Source: Shimia ponticola (lineage in GTDB: Bacteria; Pseudomonadota; Alphaproteobacteria; Rhodobacterales; Rhodobacteraceae). Taken from it: a DNA stretch of 64,000 nucleotides. The position numbers and the translations under genes were made by a program. The notes below the pieces were generated by a model. The model worked only from the letters and a program-made list of their open reading frames with translations. It had not been told where the DNA came from and made no database searches. The stretch is taken from assembly GCF_007995215.1 (NCBI RefSeq), contig NZ_VCDK01000006.1:496001-560000 (forward strand), in the 5' to 3' direction. Below, piece by piece: positions 25,461-33,549 of this stretch (positions are counted from its first letter, which is position 1; each line of letters opens with the position of its first letter).

Positions 25461-25470
25461 GAACAAACTT
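25445..25470. promoter_or_regulatory. Palindrome AAGTTTGTTC-N6-GAACAAACTT, operator candidate 2
   Basis: Perfect 10-bp inverted repeat with a 6-bp spacer (AATCAA). It has the same GTTC-N6-GAACA core as candidate 1 and overlaps the predicted -35 of the sulfate-activation gene. The length and symmetry suit a MarR-type dimer. It is not an alphaproteobacterial LexA box, which is a direct GTTC-N7-GTTC repeat. Confidence 0.65.
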
Positions 25471-25555
25471 GTCGCGCCCTGCGCAACACTGGGTTTCCGC
25501 GTCAAGATGCAGGCCCGAAGAGCCAATACCTGAGCAAATTTCAGTCTTTGAAAAA

Positions 25556-25584
25556 CTGTTACGGAACCGTCACCAAACTGAATC
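25556..25584 (+). promoter_or_regulatory. Pho box upstream of phoX
   Basis: Three 7-bp direct repeats with 4-bp spacers: CTGTTAC, GGAA, CCGTCAC, CAAA, CTGAATC. This matches the PhoB box architecture (CTGTCAT-N4-CTGTCAT) well in the first two repeats and weakly in the third. It ends 57 bases before the phoX start codon, as expected for PhoB-activated expression under phosphate limitation. Confidence 0.72.
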
Positions 25585-25641
25585 CTACCCGGTGTTCCTT
25601 TCGCGCACGTTTTGCTTTCAGCCAGTTTAGGACACCAGCAA

Positions 25642-27564
25642 ATGACAAAAACTCCGCAACACGACCTGAGCTTTGACGATTGGGACGAGGTGATGTTCCC
25701 GCGCGATGAGGTGCAGGATTTCGACCGTGTCGTTGACAGCGCGCTCTCGCGCCGTGGCTTCCTGAGCGGCGCGCTCGCTTTCGGATCGGGCGCTGCCGTG
25801 ATGGGTACGGGGATGCTGCACGGCTCGACCGCGATGGCCGGTCAGGCGTCGCGCTTTGCGTTTGAACAGTTGGCGCCGCAGACCGATGGCACCGTGCATG
25901 TGCCAGAGGGGTATAACTGGGACGTTCTGGTCCGTTGGGGTGATCCGCTGTTTGGCGACGCGCCAGAGTGGAGTGCTGAGACCGGTATCCCGACTGAAGG
26001 ATCGGACCGCGTGTTCGGCGAAAACACCGACGGGATGGAACTGTTCCACTTGGGCGACACCGAACTGCTCGTCGTGAACAGCGAATACACGAACCGAAAA
26101 ATCAACCTGCCTGCCGAGCAAGAGGGCATTCCAGCCTCTGCCGATGACGTGCTGCGCCTGCAGAACTTCCAGGGTGTGACGGTGATGGAAGTCACCGAAG
26201 GTGACGCAGGTTGGGAGGTTGTCGTCGACAGCCCGTACAACCGCCGCATCACGCACAACACGGAAATGAAGATCGACGGTCCAGCCGCCGGTCACGACCT
26301 CCTGAAAACTTCCGCCGATCCAACCGGCACCATGTCGCTGGGAACGCTGAACAACTGTGGCTCGGGCCGCACACCTTGGGGCACCTACCTGACCTGTGAA
26401 GAGAACTTTAATGGTTACTTCGGTAGCACCACCGGCAGCCATGACGGCCTGCCAGAGGTCAATGTTGCAGGTTACAAGCGCTACGGCATCGGCACCGACG
26501 GCTGGGGCTATGACTATCACAAGTGGGACGCGCGTTTCGACGTCAGCCAGAATCCGAATGAGCCGCACCGCGCAGGATATATCGTCGAAATCGACCCTTG
26601 GAACCCAGACGCGACCCCGATCAAGCACACGGCGCTGGGCCGCTTCAAGCATGAGAACGCCGCCTACGCGCTGACGCCCGAAGGTCAGGTTGTCGTCTAT
26701 ATGGGTGACGATGAGCGTGGCGAATACATGTACAAGTGGGTGTCACGTGACATCTTTGTGCCGGGTGGCGACACCTCGACCCTACTATCCGAAGGCCAGC
26801 TGTTTGTGGCCAAGTTCAATGACGACCTGACCGGCACTTGGGTTGCCCTGACACCCGAAGATACCGGCATGACCGAAGCCGAGATCGCGATCTTTACCCG
26901 TAAAGCGGCGACCGAGGTCAGCGCGACCACGATGGACCGCCCCGAGTGGATTGCCGTGAATCCAACGGCTGTTGAGGCCTATTGCTGCCTGACCAACAAC
27001 TCGCGTCGCGGGTTGGTCGAGGAAGACGGGTCAATCCGTACGAACGCCGCAGGGGAGCCCATGATCCCGAACGGGCCAAACCCGCGCGAGATCAACCGCT
27101 ACGGTCAGATCGTCCGCTGGCGTCCGCACAATGACGACCACGGTGCGGCAACCTTTGACTGGGACCTCTATGTCATGGTCGGCAACCCGACCGTGCACGC
27201 GGATCAGTATGCCGGTACTGCGAACATGAACGAGGGCAACCTCTTTAACTCACCAGACGGGATGCAGATCGACAGCTCTGGCATCATCTGGATCCAAACC
27301 GATGGCGACGATGACAACGAGGGCGATTTCGCAGGCAACGGCAACAACCAGATGCTTGCGGGCGACCCCGTCACCGGCGAGATCCGCCGCTTCCTAACCG
27401 GGCCAAACGGCTGTGAAGTCACCGGCCTCACTTGGTCCGCAGACAAGCGCACCATGTTCGTCGGCATCCAGCACCCGGGCGCACCATTCCCGGACGGCGA
27501 TGGCAGCCTGCCACGCTCCGCGATCGTGACCGTAAAGCGTGACGACAACGCCTTGGTTGGTTGA
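25642..27564 (+). CDS. phoX: PhoX-family alkaline phosphatase (DUF839)
   Basis: A 640-residue PhoX-type phosphatase, a Ca2+/Fe-dependent enzyme that releases phosphate from organic esters in the periplasm. The N-terminus carries a twin-arginine signal, SRRGFLSGALAFGSGAAV, near residues 35-55. Family landmarks include NTEMKIDGPAAGHDLLKT, NNCGSGRTPWGTYLTCEEN (conserved Cys and Glu), KHTALGRFKHENAAYAL and MGDDERGEYMYKWVS. The start ATG at 25642 is chosen; AGGA lies nine bases upstream. A Pho box lies upstream, and it is divergent from the ATP sulfurylase fusion. Very common in marine Roseobacters. Confidence 0.95.
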   Translation: MTKTPQHDLSFDDWDEVMFPRDEVQDFDRVVDSALSRRGFLSGALAFGSGAAVMGTGMLHGSTAMAGQASRFAFEQLAPQTDGTVHVPEGYNWDVLVRWGDPLFGDAPEWSAETGIPTEGSDRVFGENTDGMELFHLGDTELLVVNSEYTNRKINLPAEQEGIPASADDVLRLQNFQGVTVMEVTEGDAGWEVVVDSPYNRRITHNTEMKIDGPAAGHDLLKTSADPTGTMSLGTLNNCGSGRTPWGTYLTCEENFNGYFGSTTGSHDGLPEVNVAGYKRYGIGTDGWGYDYHKWDARFDVSQNPNEPHRAGYIVEIDPWNPDATPIKHTALGRFKHENAAYALTPEGQVVVYMGDDERGEYMYKWVSRDIFVPGGDTSTLLSEGQLFVAKFNDDLTGTWVALTPEDTGMTEAEIAIFTRKAATEVSATTMDRPEWIAVNPTAVEAYCCLTNNSRRGLVEEDGSIRTNAAGEPMIPNGPNPREINRYGQIVRWRPHNDDHGAATFDWDLYVMVGNPTVHADQYAGTANMNEGNLFNSPDGMQIDSSGIIWIQTDGDDDNEGDFAGNGNNQMLAGDPVTGEIRRFLTGPNGCEVTGLTWSADKRTMFVGIQHPGAPFPDGDGSLPRSAIVTVKRDDNALVG

Positions 27565-27572
27565 TCCAAAAC

Positions 27573-27597
27573 GGGCGCGTCCCTTCGGGGCGTGCCC
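27573..27597 (+). terminator. Hairpin after phoX
   Basis: GGGCGCGTCCC pairs with GGGGCGTGCCC (two G-T pairs) around a TTC loop, starting 9 bases after the phoX stop. Stem is strong but followed by C-rich sequence without a T-tract, so efficient intrinsic termination is uncertain. Confidence 0.5.
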
Positions 27598-27738
27598 CCC
27601 TCCCACCTCCTTCTTCGCCAGCCGAGGCTGGCTGCAACCAAGGGGGGCGCGCCTGCGGCGCGATTGGCCGTGCCGACCAATTTGGATTTAAGGCCTGCGG
27701 CGCGAGTATTTTCGAAACATAGAAGGCGTGAGGCGGCG

Positions 27739-27939
27739 CTAGTCGTCGAAACCGTCGAGACGCCCGTCACGGGCGAGACTGGTGATCTCATCAACCAGTT
27801 TCTTCTTGTAACGCCGTTGCCTGCGTCGGGCCTTGGCCGGATTGGCGCGCCAGCCTGCGCGTTTGTCCGTGACGACCTCGTCCAGATCGTCAGCCGTTTC
27901 TACAAATCGAGCATCTTTTGGCGAGGTTCGCTTGGGCAT
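27739..27939 (-). CDS. Small basic hypothetical protein
   Basis: A 66-residue, strongly charged protein (KARRRQRRYKKKLVDEITSLARDGRLDGF in the second half). The basic helix could bind nucleic acid. No known domain is recognised. Its start ATG at 27939 lies inside the upstream gene (40-bp overlap with the gene ending at 27900), a sign of co-translation. It is the last gene of an apparent three-gene unit that begins with the autotransporter-like gene at 29623. Small conserved proteins of this look occur in related bacteria, but that is from memory and not tested here. Confidence 0.6.
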   Translation of the reverse strand: MPKRTSPKDARFVETADDLDEVVTDKRAGWRANPAKARRRQRRYKKKLVDEITSLARDGRLDGFDD

Positions 27940-28307
27940 GGTGCAGAGGTATTGCGTGCCTTGCGCCAGGCAATGGATTGCCTGTTCAACGCTCCGAGAT
28001 CGGCGGTGCCATCAAGAATGGCCTGCGCGAGCGCTGCGGCGTGCTCGGTCTGCTCTTGGGTCATGTGACGATAGGCAGGGCGCGGGATGTGATCATACCA
28101 TACGCCGGCACAGATCTGATCCAGGATCACGCGCTGAAAGCAGTGATCATTGCGAATGGGCCAGTTTCCACGCGATGTCGCAGCGGCGGGCAATGTGGTG
28201 CGTGTCAGCTCCAGATAGGTGTCGATGGCAGCGCGACGGGCGTCCACGGCTTCAGGTTTATCCGAGACCGTGGTCCTGCCGGTGCGTGCTGCGCTGCCAT
28301 CTCGCAA
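27900..28307 (-). CDS. Hypothetical protein (helical, conserved-looking)
   Basis: A protein of up to 135 residues. The core VDARRAAIDTYLELTRTTLPAAA...NDHCFQRVILDQICAGVWYDHIPRPAYRHM is rich in His, Cys and Trp and looks like a genuine folded domain, followed by a helical region (EQTEHAAALAQAILDG). No family is recognised. The start is unsure: a TTG at 28307, two bases after the upstream stop, or a GTG at 28247 just before the well-formed part. It overlaps the following small basic gene by 40 bp. Confidence 0.6.
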   Translation of the reverse strand: MRDGSAARTGRTTVSDKPEAVDARRAAIDTYLELTRTTLPAAATSRGNWPIRNDHCFQRVILDQICAGVWYDHIPRPAYRHMTQEQTEHAAALAQAILDGTADLGALNRQSIAWRKARNTSAPCPSEPRQKMLDL

Positions 28308-28309
28308 GG

Positions 28310-29623
28310 TCAGAACTCCGCCGAATAACCGATGCTGAGCCGCACGGAGCGCGCGTCCTCGAAGACCTCATTGCCCATGATGTCCATCGTCAGTGCGCCC
28401 GCGCCAAGCTCTTGGCTGAAGCCAAAGCCGATGCGGGGGGATGTGCTTGAGGTTTCCGTCGCGCCGTCATCAAAGCGGATAAAGTCGACGCCGAGCACTG
28501 CGTAGGGGCTGATGCCGCCCATGTTTGCAAAGTCGAAGCGCGAGCCGAAAGACGCCATGACCTGAGACACATCACGCGCGCCACCGGGTGCTTTGCTTGG
28601 CAGGTCTTCTGCAAAGCCCGAGATGCGTGCGTAGGCTGTGCCGTCTGTCGTGCCGATTGCATAGCTCATGTTCAAATCGATCCCTGCCATGATGCGATCG
28701 CTGGAGTAGCTGATCGCGCCGACGTCGTAATCTGGTTCGGCATATAGAATATAGGCGTCCGTCGTCAGGGTGTCCGTGATCCGGGCAGAAACGTAGGGGC
28801 CGACAGCCAAGGCCGTTGTGTCATATGTGACGCCTGCGACTTCGATCTCGTGATCGCCATAAGAGAGCGCGAGCCCAAGGGCCATCATATCGGTGGAAAA
28901 GACATCGATGCCAAAGGTCAGGTCAGCGCCTTGCCCGTCAATATCGCCACCGATGGATTGGTAGGTCAGGCTGCCCCAGATGTTTCGACCAAGATCATTG
29001 GATGGAGCCGCAAAGAACATGGCATTGCGCGTCACGCTAAGGGGGGCTCCGCCGTTGCGGGCAGCCATGGCGGCTGTGATGGCCTGTCCTGCCGCGCCCG
29101 ATGAGGCCGCGCCAGAGGCCGCGGCAGCTTTGGCTGCGGAGGCGTTACTGGGCGTCGGAGTTGCTGGCGACCCGGAGCCACCGCCAGAACCACCGCCAGA
29201 GCCACCGCCACCGGTGGCTCCGCCCGTGACCGAATTCACGACACAGCCATTGGCGCCCGTGCTGTTGCATTGGATATAGAAACGGAAGGGTTGATTGCTC
29301 CGCGCCTGACCTTGGACGCGGATTGCGACCGGTCCGTCAGAGGCGATTGTCTGGCTGTCGCCGTCGCAGGCCGCATTCTGACATTGGGTGGCCCCATTGA
29401 TCGTGACGGTCAGGCTTTCCAGTCCGGGGACATTTCCAACACCACCGCCGTCTTGATAGAAAAACTGCAACCGGTCGCCTGTGGCGAGCGTTGTATTATA
29501 CGTGACATCCATACCGGCGGTGATGTCGATGGTCTGAATGAATGTGGCATTCTGAGCCGCCACAGGGGCGGCACAAAGGCCAAATAAAACCGCGCATGCA
29601 GCGCGTATCTTTGAAATCGGCAC
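28310..29623 (-). CDS. Autotransporter-type outer-membrane beta-barrel protein
   Basis: A 437-residue exported protein. It starts at a GTG (29623) with AGGAG seven bases upstream and has a Sec signal peptide (CAVLFGLCAAPVAAQ). Residues about 25-135 form a small beta-rich passenger with three cysteines. A Gly/Ser linker follows (GGGGSGGGSGGGSGS), then an Ala-rich helix. The last 230 residues are amphipathic strands that end in SVRLSIGYSAEF, with the terminal aromatic residue needed for BAM-dependent outer-membrane insertion. The passenger is short and lacks protease or adhesin motifs. Likely surface-displayed; function unknown. Confidence 0.83.
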   Translation of the reverse strand: MPISKIRAACAVLFGLCAAPVAAQNATFIQTIDITAGMDVTYNTTLATGDRLQFFYQDGGGVGNVPGLESLTVTINGATQCQNAACDGDSQTIASDGPVAIRVQGQARSNQPFRFYIQCNSTGANGCVVNSVTGGATGGGGSGGGSGGGSGSPATPTPSNASAAKAAAASGAASSGAAGQAITAAMAARNGGAPLSVTRNAMFFAAPSNDLGRNIWGSLTYQSIGGDIDGQGADLTFGIDVFSTDMMALGLALSYGDHEIEVAGVTYDTTALAVGPYVSARITDTLTTDAYILYAEPDYDVGAISYSSDRIMAGIDLNMSYAIGTTDGTAYARISGFAEDLPSKAPGGARDVSQVMASFGSRFDFANMGGISPYAVLGVDFIRFDDGATETSSTSPRIGFGFSQELGAGALTMDIMGNEVFEDARSVRLSIGYSAEF

Positions 29624-29751
29624 GTTTGTCTCCTGTCCGTTTCTCGCGGTGTACCGCGCACAGGACAGGATCAGGTATCCCCGGTTCAGGGGATTGCGGC
29701 GTCAAAGAGCCATCATATTCGTAGGATTGTGGGGGCCAATACGGCGGCGCG

Positions 29752-29772
29752 GCAGGCGTTGATTACGCCTGC
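29752..29772 (-). terminator. Hairpin overlapping the trxB stop codon
   Basis: GCAGGCGT (29752-29759) and ACGCCTGC (29765-29772) are perfect complements around a 5-nt loop containing part of the trxB stop. No T-tract follows on either strand. It may mark the 3' end of trxB. Confidence 0.4.
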
Positions 29773-30761
29773 ACCTCTGCGCCGTAGCCAAGTGGCTCTG
29801 TCACCTCTTCACGTTCCGCTTCGTCATGTTCTGCAAGAAAGCGCTCGGCTTCGAGCGCGGCCATGCAGCCCATGCCAGCCGATGTGACAGCCTGACGGTA
29901 TTTGTGGTCGGTCAGGTCGCCTGCGGCGAAAACCCCGGGGATCGATGTTTCGGTGCTGTCTGGTTTGGTCACGACGTAGCCGCCCATGTGGGTCTCCAGC
30001 ACATCCTTCACCAGCTCGTTGGCTGGCGCATGACCGATGGCAATGAAAACACCCTTTGCAGGGATTTCGGTGATTTCGCCCGTTTGGGTGTGTTTCACCC
30101 GGACGCCTTCGACGCCCAGCGGGCTGTCTGTGCCAACGACCTCTTCAATCTCGTGGAACCAGAGCGGCTCGATCTTGGGATTCTTGAAAAGGCGGTCCTG
30201 AAGGATTTTCTCGGATCGCAATTCGTCACGGCGGTGGACCAAGGTGACCTTGGACGCAAAGTTCGTGAGGAAGAGTGCCTCTTCCACGGCGGTGTTGCCG
30301 CCGCCGACGACAACAATTTCCTGACCCCGGTAGAAGAACCCGTCACAGGTTGCGCAGGCGCTGACGCCAAAGCCCTTGAACTTTTCTTCCGATGGCAGGC
30401 CAAGCCATTTCGCGCGCGCGCCAGTGGCGAGGATGATGGCGTCGGCCACGTATTGCGTGCCGCTGTCGGATTGGCAGACAAAGGGGCGCTTGGAAAAATC
30501 GACCGATGTGATGATGTCGCCGACGATCTCGCATCCCATGGCTTTGGCATGGGCTTCCATGCGCACCATCAGGTCAGGGCCTTGGACCTCTGTATCGCCC
30601 GGCCAGTTTTCGACCTCGGTTGTTGTGGTCAGCTGGCCACCCGGTTCGATCCCCTGTACCAGAATAGGCTCCAGCATGGCGCGGCTTGCATAGACGCCAG
30701 CCGTATAGCCCGCAGGACCCGAGCCGATGATCAGTACCTTGGTTTTGCGCGTCTCAGCCAT
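29763..30761 (-). CDS. trxB: Thioredoxin-disulfide reductase
   Basis: A 332-residue cytosolic flavoenzyme that passes electrons from NADPH to thioredoxin. The FAD motif IIGSGPAGYTAGVYASRA is at the N-terminus. The redox pair Cys136/Cys139 lies in SACATCDGFF, the NADPH motif VVVGGGNTAVEEALFL follows, and the C-terminal FAD segment is GVFAAGDLTDHKYRQAVTSAG. The ATG at 30761 with GGGGA upstream gives the family length; longer in-frame starts to 30866 add a non-homologous stretch. It is divergent from an Lrp-type regulator across about 210 bp. Confidence 0.97.
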   Translation of the reverse strand: MAETRKTKVLIIGSGPAGYTAGVYASRAMLEPILVQGIEPGGQLTTTTEVENWPGDTEVQGPDLMVRMEAHAKAMGCEIVGDIITSVDFSKRPFVCQSDSGTQYVADAIILATGARAKWLGLPSEEKFKGFGVSACATCDGFFYRGQEIVVVGGGNTAVEEALFLTNFASKVTLVHRRDELRSEKILQDRLFKNPKIEPLWFHEIEEVVGTDSPLGVEGVRVKHTQTGEITEIPAKGVFIAIGHAPANELVKDVLETHMGGYVVTKPDSTETSIPGVFAAGDLTDHKYRQAVTSAGMGCMAALEAERFLAEHDEAEREEVTEPLGYGAEVQA

Positions 30762-30970
30762 GACATTCCCCACATGCGTTGGGGTTTGATTTAGGCGGGC
30801 GCGGGGCCAAGCGCAACCGAGCAGTTGGCGCAGACCGGGCCGCGACAGGGGCGGGCCCTGCCGCAATGCAGAAAAATATTCGGGTTATTTTATTGCTGTT
30901 TGCTGAAACATTGTTGCGCATACTGAGCGTGCAAGATAAGGAAACTCCCGACTAGGGAGACTACTGCAGC

Positions 30971-31471
30971 ATGGCCGCGCACCGTTTAGACGATATTGAC
31001 CGGATGATCCTTGCGGAGCTTCAGGCCGATGGGCGGATGACCAATGTCGAGCTGGCCAAGCGAGTCGGCATATCGGCCCCACCTTGCCTGCGTCGGGTGC
31101 GCACGCTGGAGGAAGATGGTTACATCAAAGGGTATCATGCCGAGGTCGATGCGCGCGCGCTGGGCTTTGAGGTGAAGGTGTTTGCCAATGTTGGCCTCGT
31201 TTCGCAAGCCGAAGCAGACCTGAGCGCATTTGAACAGCGCTGCAAGTCATGGCCGCTGGTGCGTGAGTGCCACATGCTCAATGGCGAAGTCGATTTTCTG
31301 CTGAAATGCGTGGCACCGGATCTGTCGACCTTTCAGTCCTTCCTGACGGAAGACCTGTTGAAGGCCGACAACGTGGCGAGTGTGAAGACATCGCTGGTCA
31401 TCCGCGGGGCCAAGGACGATCCCGGCGTGCCATTTGACGTGCTTGAGGCGCGCTTGTCCAAGGACGCCTGA
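30971..31471 (+). CDS. Lrp/AsnC family transcriptional regulator
   Basis: A 166-residue regulator. The N-terminal helix-turn-helix (RLDDIDRMILAELQADGRMTNVELAKRVGISAPPCLRRVRTLEEDG) is followed by the RAM/AsnC ligand-binding domain (VLVECHMLNG-like segment LVRECHMLNGEVDFLLKC). Such proteins form octamers that sense amino acids. The gene is single, divergent from trxB, and its own promoter region (30762-30970) is likely its operator region. The amino acid sensed cannot be told. Confidence 0.93.
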   Translation: MAAHRLDDIDRMILAELQADGRMTNVELAKRVGISAPPCLRRVRTLEEDGYIKGYHAEVDARALGFEVKVFANVGLVSQAEADLSAFEQRCKSWPLVRECHMLNGEVDFLLKCVAPDLSTFQSFLTEDLLKADNVASVKTSLVIRGAKDDPGVPFDVLEARLSKDA

Positions 31472-31488
31472 AGCACGCGCTCTTCAGC

Positions 31489-32286
31489 TTAGTACAACAC
31501 CAGCGGATCGGTCCCCTTGAGGTCATCGACGTCACGCGGATAGGCCATAGGGCCAAATTCCTCGATCGAGCGCACATGCGGAAAGAGCGACAGGTAGAGC
31601 GCTTCCAGATCGCTGCGTGCCCGTAGCCCGTTGAGCGCGCCGGGATGAAAGCTTTCGACTTCGACACCGTTTGCGATCAGACGCGCATGTCCCTTCAGCG
31701 CAAGGTGGAACACGCGCACAGGCGAGGGCGGATAGATATCGACAGCCGACATCCCGTCGATCAATTCGCTGGCCTTTTTGAAATGACCCATCGGATGGTC
31801 GCGGTGCGTCGCGCGGAACAGGCGCGCGCCGTAGCCCAGCATGAGGTCTTGCGTGGGGCGACCGGGGCCGAAGGTTTCTGTTGCGATGCGGGTGAGGCGG
31901 GTTGCTGCCTCTGTCTGGCCCGGAGCGCCGGGCACGATGGTTGTGGCACCCATCCACATCAGGGGTTGTGGCCCCTGATCGGCGGTCATGATGTCCATGC
32001 CGGGAAACAGGTCTTCGACGGCGACATATCCATCTGAGGTCTGGATCAGCGTACCGCGCGCGAAGGCCATGAAAGCAGTTTCAAAAGTAACCGTCGCAGG
32101 AGCGATACGCGCGGCGGTCATGCCATCGCCATTTGAGGCGAGATAGGCGACCTCGTATTTGCGCATAAGAGGCTTGGAGCGCTGAGGTCGCCTGTCTGGA
32201 CGAGCGAATTGGCCAACTTCGGCCAGAGAGGACGTCTGCGAAGACAGTTGTGACGCCGGCAATCCGGCGGGCAGGGGGCGGTTCAT
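31489..32286 (-). CDS. Hint (hedgehog/intein) domain protein
   Basis: A 265-residue protein with a Hint_2-type domain. The region begins AFMAFARGTLIQTSDGYVAVEDLFPGMDIMTADQGPQPLMWMG, where a hedgehog/intein fold normally has its nucleophile Cys or Ser. Here the equivalent position reads FARGTLI rather than FxxGT with Cys. RATHRDHPMG holds the histidine area, and a His-containing stretch VFHLALKGHARLIANGVEVESFHPG completes the fold. The first about 45 residues are low complexity. Roseobacters carry many such stand-alone Hint proteins of unknown role. The start ATG at 32286 has AAAGG eight bases upstream. Confidence 0.85.
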   Translation of the reverse strand: MNRPLPAGLPASQLSSQTSSLAEVGQFARPDRRPQRSKPLMRKYEVAYLASNGDGMTAARIAPATVTFETAFMAFARGTLIQTSDGYVAVEDLFPGMDIMTADQGPQPLMWMGATTIVPGAPGQTEAATRLTRIATETFGPGRPTQDLMLGYGARLFRATHRDHPMGHFKKASELIDGMSAVDIYPPSPVRVFHLALKGHARLIANGVEVESFHPGALNGLRARSDLEALYLSLFPHVRSIEEFGPMAYPRDVDDLKGTDPLVLY

Positions 32287-32388
32287 CGTTACAACCTTTC
32301 GGCGATGCGATGCTGGCCCCCACGGTCAGTCTCGCGACAATCAATATGAGATCAAAAAGAGCATTTGCGGCGCTTAGGTCAAAAAACA

Positions 32389-32423
32389 AAAACGATTGGC
32401 CCGCAAAGCAGGCCAATCGTTTT
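32389..32423. terminator. Bidirectional intrinsic terminator
   Basis: Perfect 13-bp inverted repeat AAAACGATTGGCC / GGCCAATCGTTTT around a 9-nt loop, with A-runs on the left and T on the right. It lies between the small 45-residue gene (ends 32512, minus strand) and the Hint gene start (32286), so it most likely ends transcription from the former. Confidence 0.85.
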
Positions 32424-32511
32424 AATCTGTTTGGTTTTGTTTCCAGCCGCGCCGCAGCCTTGCCACATTTGGCCTTCCCGGTGGGTCTGGGTCAGATCTC
32501 GCGCGGGGGCG

Positions 32512-32649
32512 TCAGGCCGCCGATTTCTTAACCACGATTCGTGCGGCGCCCGGTTTGGCGGCCCGCGCCTGCCGCGTGAATGGCAAAGCCGGGAGGTCTT
32601 TCTTGGCCTCGGCGATCATGGCAGCCATCCATTTTTTACGTCCTGTCAT
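32512..32649 (-). CDS. Small basic hypothetical protein, 45 residues
   Basis: A short gene starting at ATG 32649 with CGGAG eight bases upstream and followed by a strong terminator (32389-32423), which supports a real transcription unit. The protein (MTGRKKWMAAMIAEAKKDLP at its start) is Lys/Arg/Ala-rich with one amphipathic helix and a basic tail. No domain is recognised. Small helical basic proteins like this are common in Rhodobacterales, but no function is known to me. Confidence 0.6.
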   Translation of the reverse strand: MTGRKKWMAAMIAEAKKDLPALPFTRQARAAKPGAARIVVKKSAA

Positions 32650-32793
32650 GGCACTGCTCCGTCTTTTGTCTGTGCGTTGGCACGACAATCGCAGTCCATT
32701 GGGGCTGGCGTTTGTCCCGATTGGGATAGTTTTCGATGATTTTGTGCCAGATTGTGGCAAATCTGGAAACGCTGCCTGATTTGCCTTGCCTGG

Positions 32794-33549
32794 CTAAAGC
32801 CGGATGACCGAGATCAGGCGACCGTAATCCGCTTCTTTGGCATGGACTGAGCGGCGATAAGAGAAAAAGCGCGCGGGATCGGCATAGGTGCAGTGACGTG
32901 TCCATTCCGCGGTCTCGACGCCTGCGTCGCGCAGACATTGCAGTCCATAGCCGGTCAGATCGAATTGGTACCGACCATCCTTGCCGTTGGCAAAAAAGCG
33001 CGATGTCTCTGGGTCGTCATCGACAAAGGCTTCAAAGAACTCCGGTCCCACCTCATAGGCGGCCTGCGAGATGGACGGACCAATCGCAGCGCGGATTTGC
33101 CCCCGGTCCGCGCCCAACGCCTCCATAGCAGCGACCGTGGTCTCAATCACACCCTGTCGTGCGCCTTTCCATCCGGCATGGGCCGCGCCGACGACACCAG
33201 CTTGTGTGTCGGCAAACAGGATTGGCTGGCAATCGGCGGTCAGGATCCCAAGGGCCAAGCCAGGAACATTGGTCACCATGGCATCGGCGGTCTCGTCGCG
33301 GTCCTGTGCGCTTCGCACTGTGACGACATCAGCAGAGTGCACCTGATACTGGGTGATGAGATCGCTGTGCGGAACGCCGATCGCCTCGGCGACGCGGGCG
33401 CGGTTCATTTGAACGATCTCGGCCTGATCCGATGATCCCATGCCGCAATTTAAAGCGTTGAAGACACCAGAGGATGCGCCGCCACGCCGAGTGAAGAACC
33501 CATGGCGTATGCCGTCCAGCCCGTCGGCTGTTATGATCTCAAGAGCCAT
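32794..33549 (-). CDS. pgeF: Polyphenol oxidase / peptidoglycan editing factor PgeF (YfiH/laccase domain)
   Basis: A 251-residue protein of the YfiH/DUF152 family, also called multicopper polyphenol oxidase; E. coli YfiH edits wrongly incorporated L-Ser-type muropeptides. The metal-site residues are present: TRRGGASSGVF, QVHSADVV (His), LTADCQPI (Cys) and AAHAGWKGARQGV (His). The ATG at 33549 is the family start. It overlaps the upstream methyltransferase gene by 11 bp and ends the operon lgt - methyltransferase - pgeF. Confidence 0.94.
   Translation of the reverse strand: MALEIITADGLDGIRHGFFTRRGGASSGVFNALNCGMGSSDQAEIVQMNRARVAEAIGVPHSDLITQYQVHSADVVTVRSAQDRDETADAMVTNVPGLALGILTADCQPILFADTQAGVVGAAHAGWKGARQGVIETTVAAMEALGADRGQIRAAIGPSISQAAYEVGPEFFEAFVDDDPETSRFFANGKDGRYQFDLTGYGLQCLRDAGVETAEWTRHCTYADPARFFSYRRSVHAKEADYGRLISVIRL

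Noticed and set aside
25419-25470. Alphaproteobacterial LexA box
   Set aside because: LexA in this group binds direct GTTC-N7-GTTC repeats; here the arms are inverted with N6 spacing.
25627-26652. Open frame of 341 codons on the minus strand
   Set aside because: Antisense to phoX and without any recognisable domain or ribosome site.
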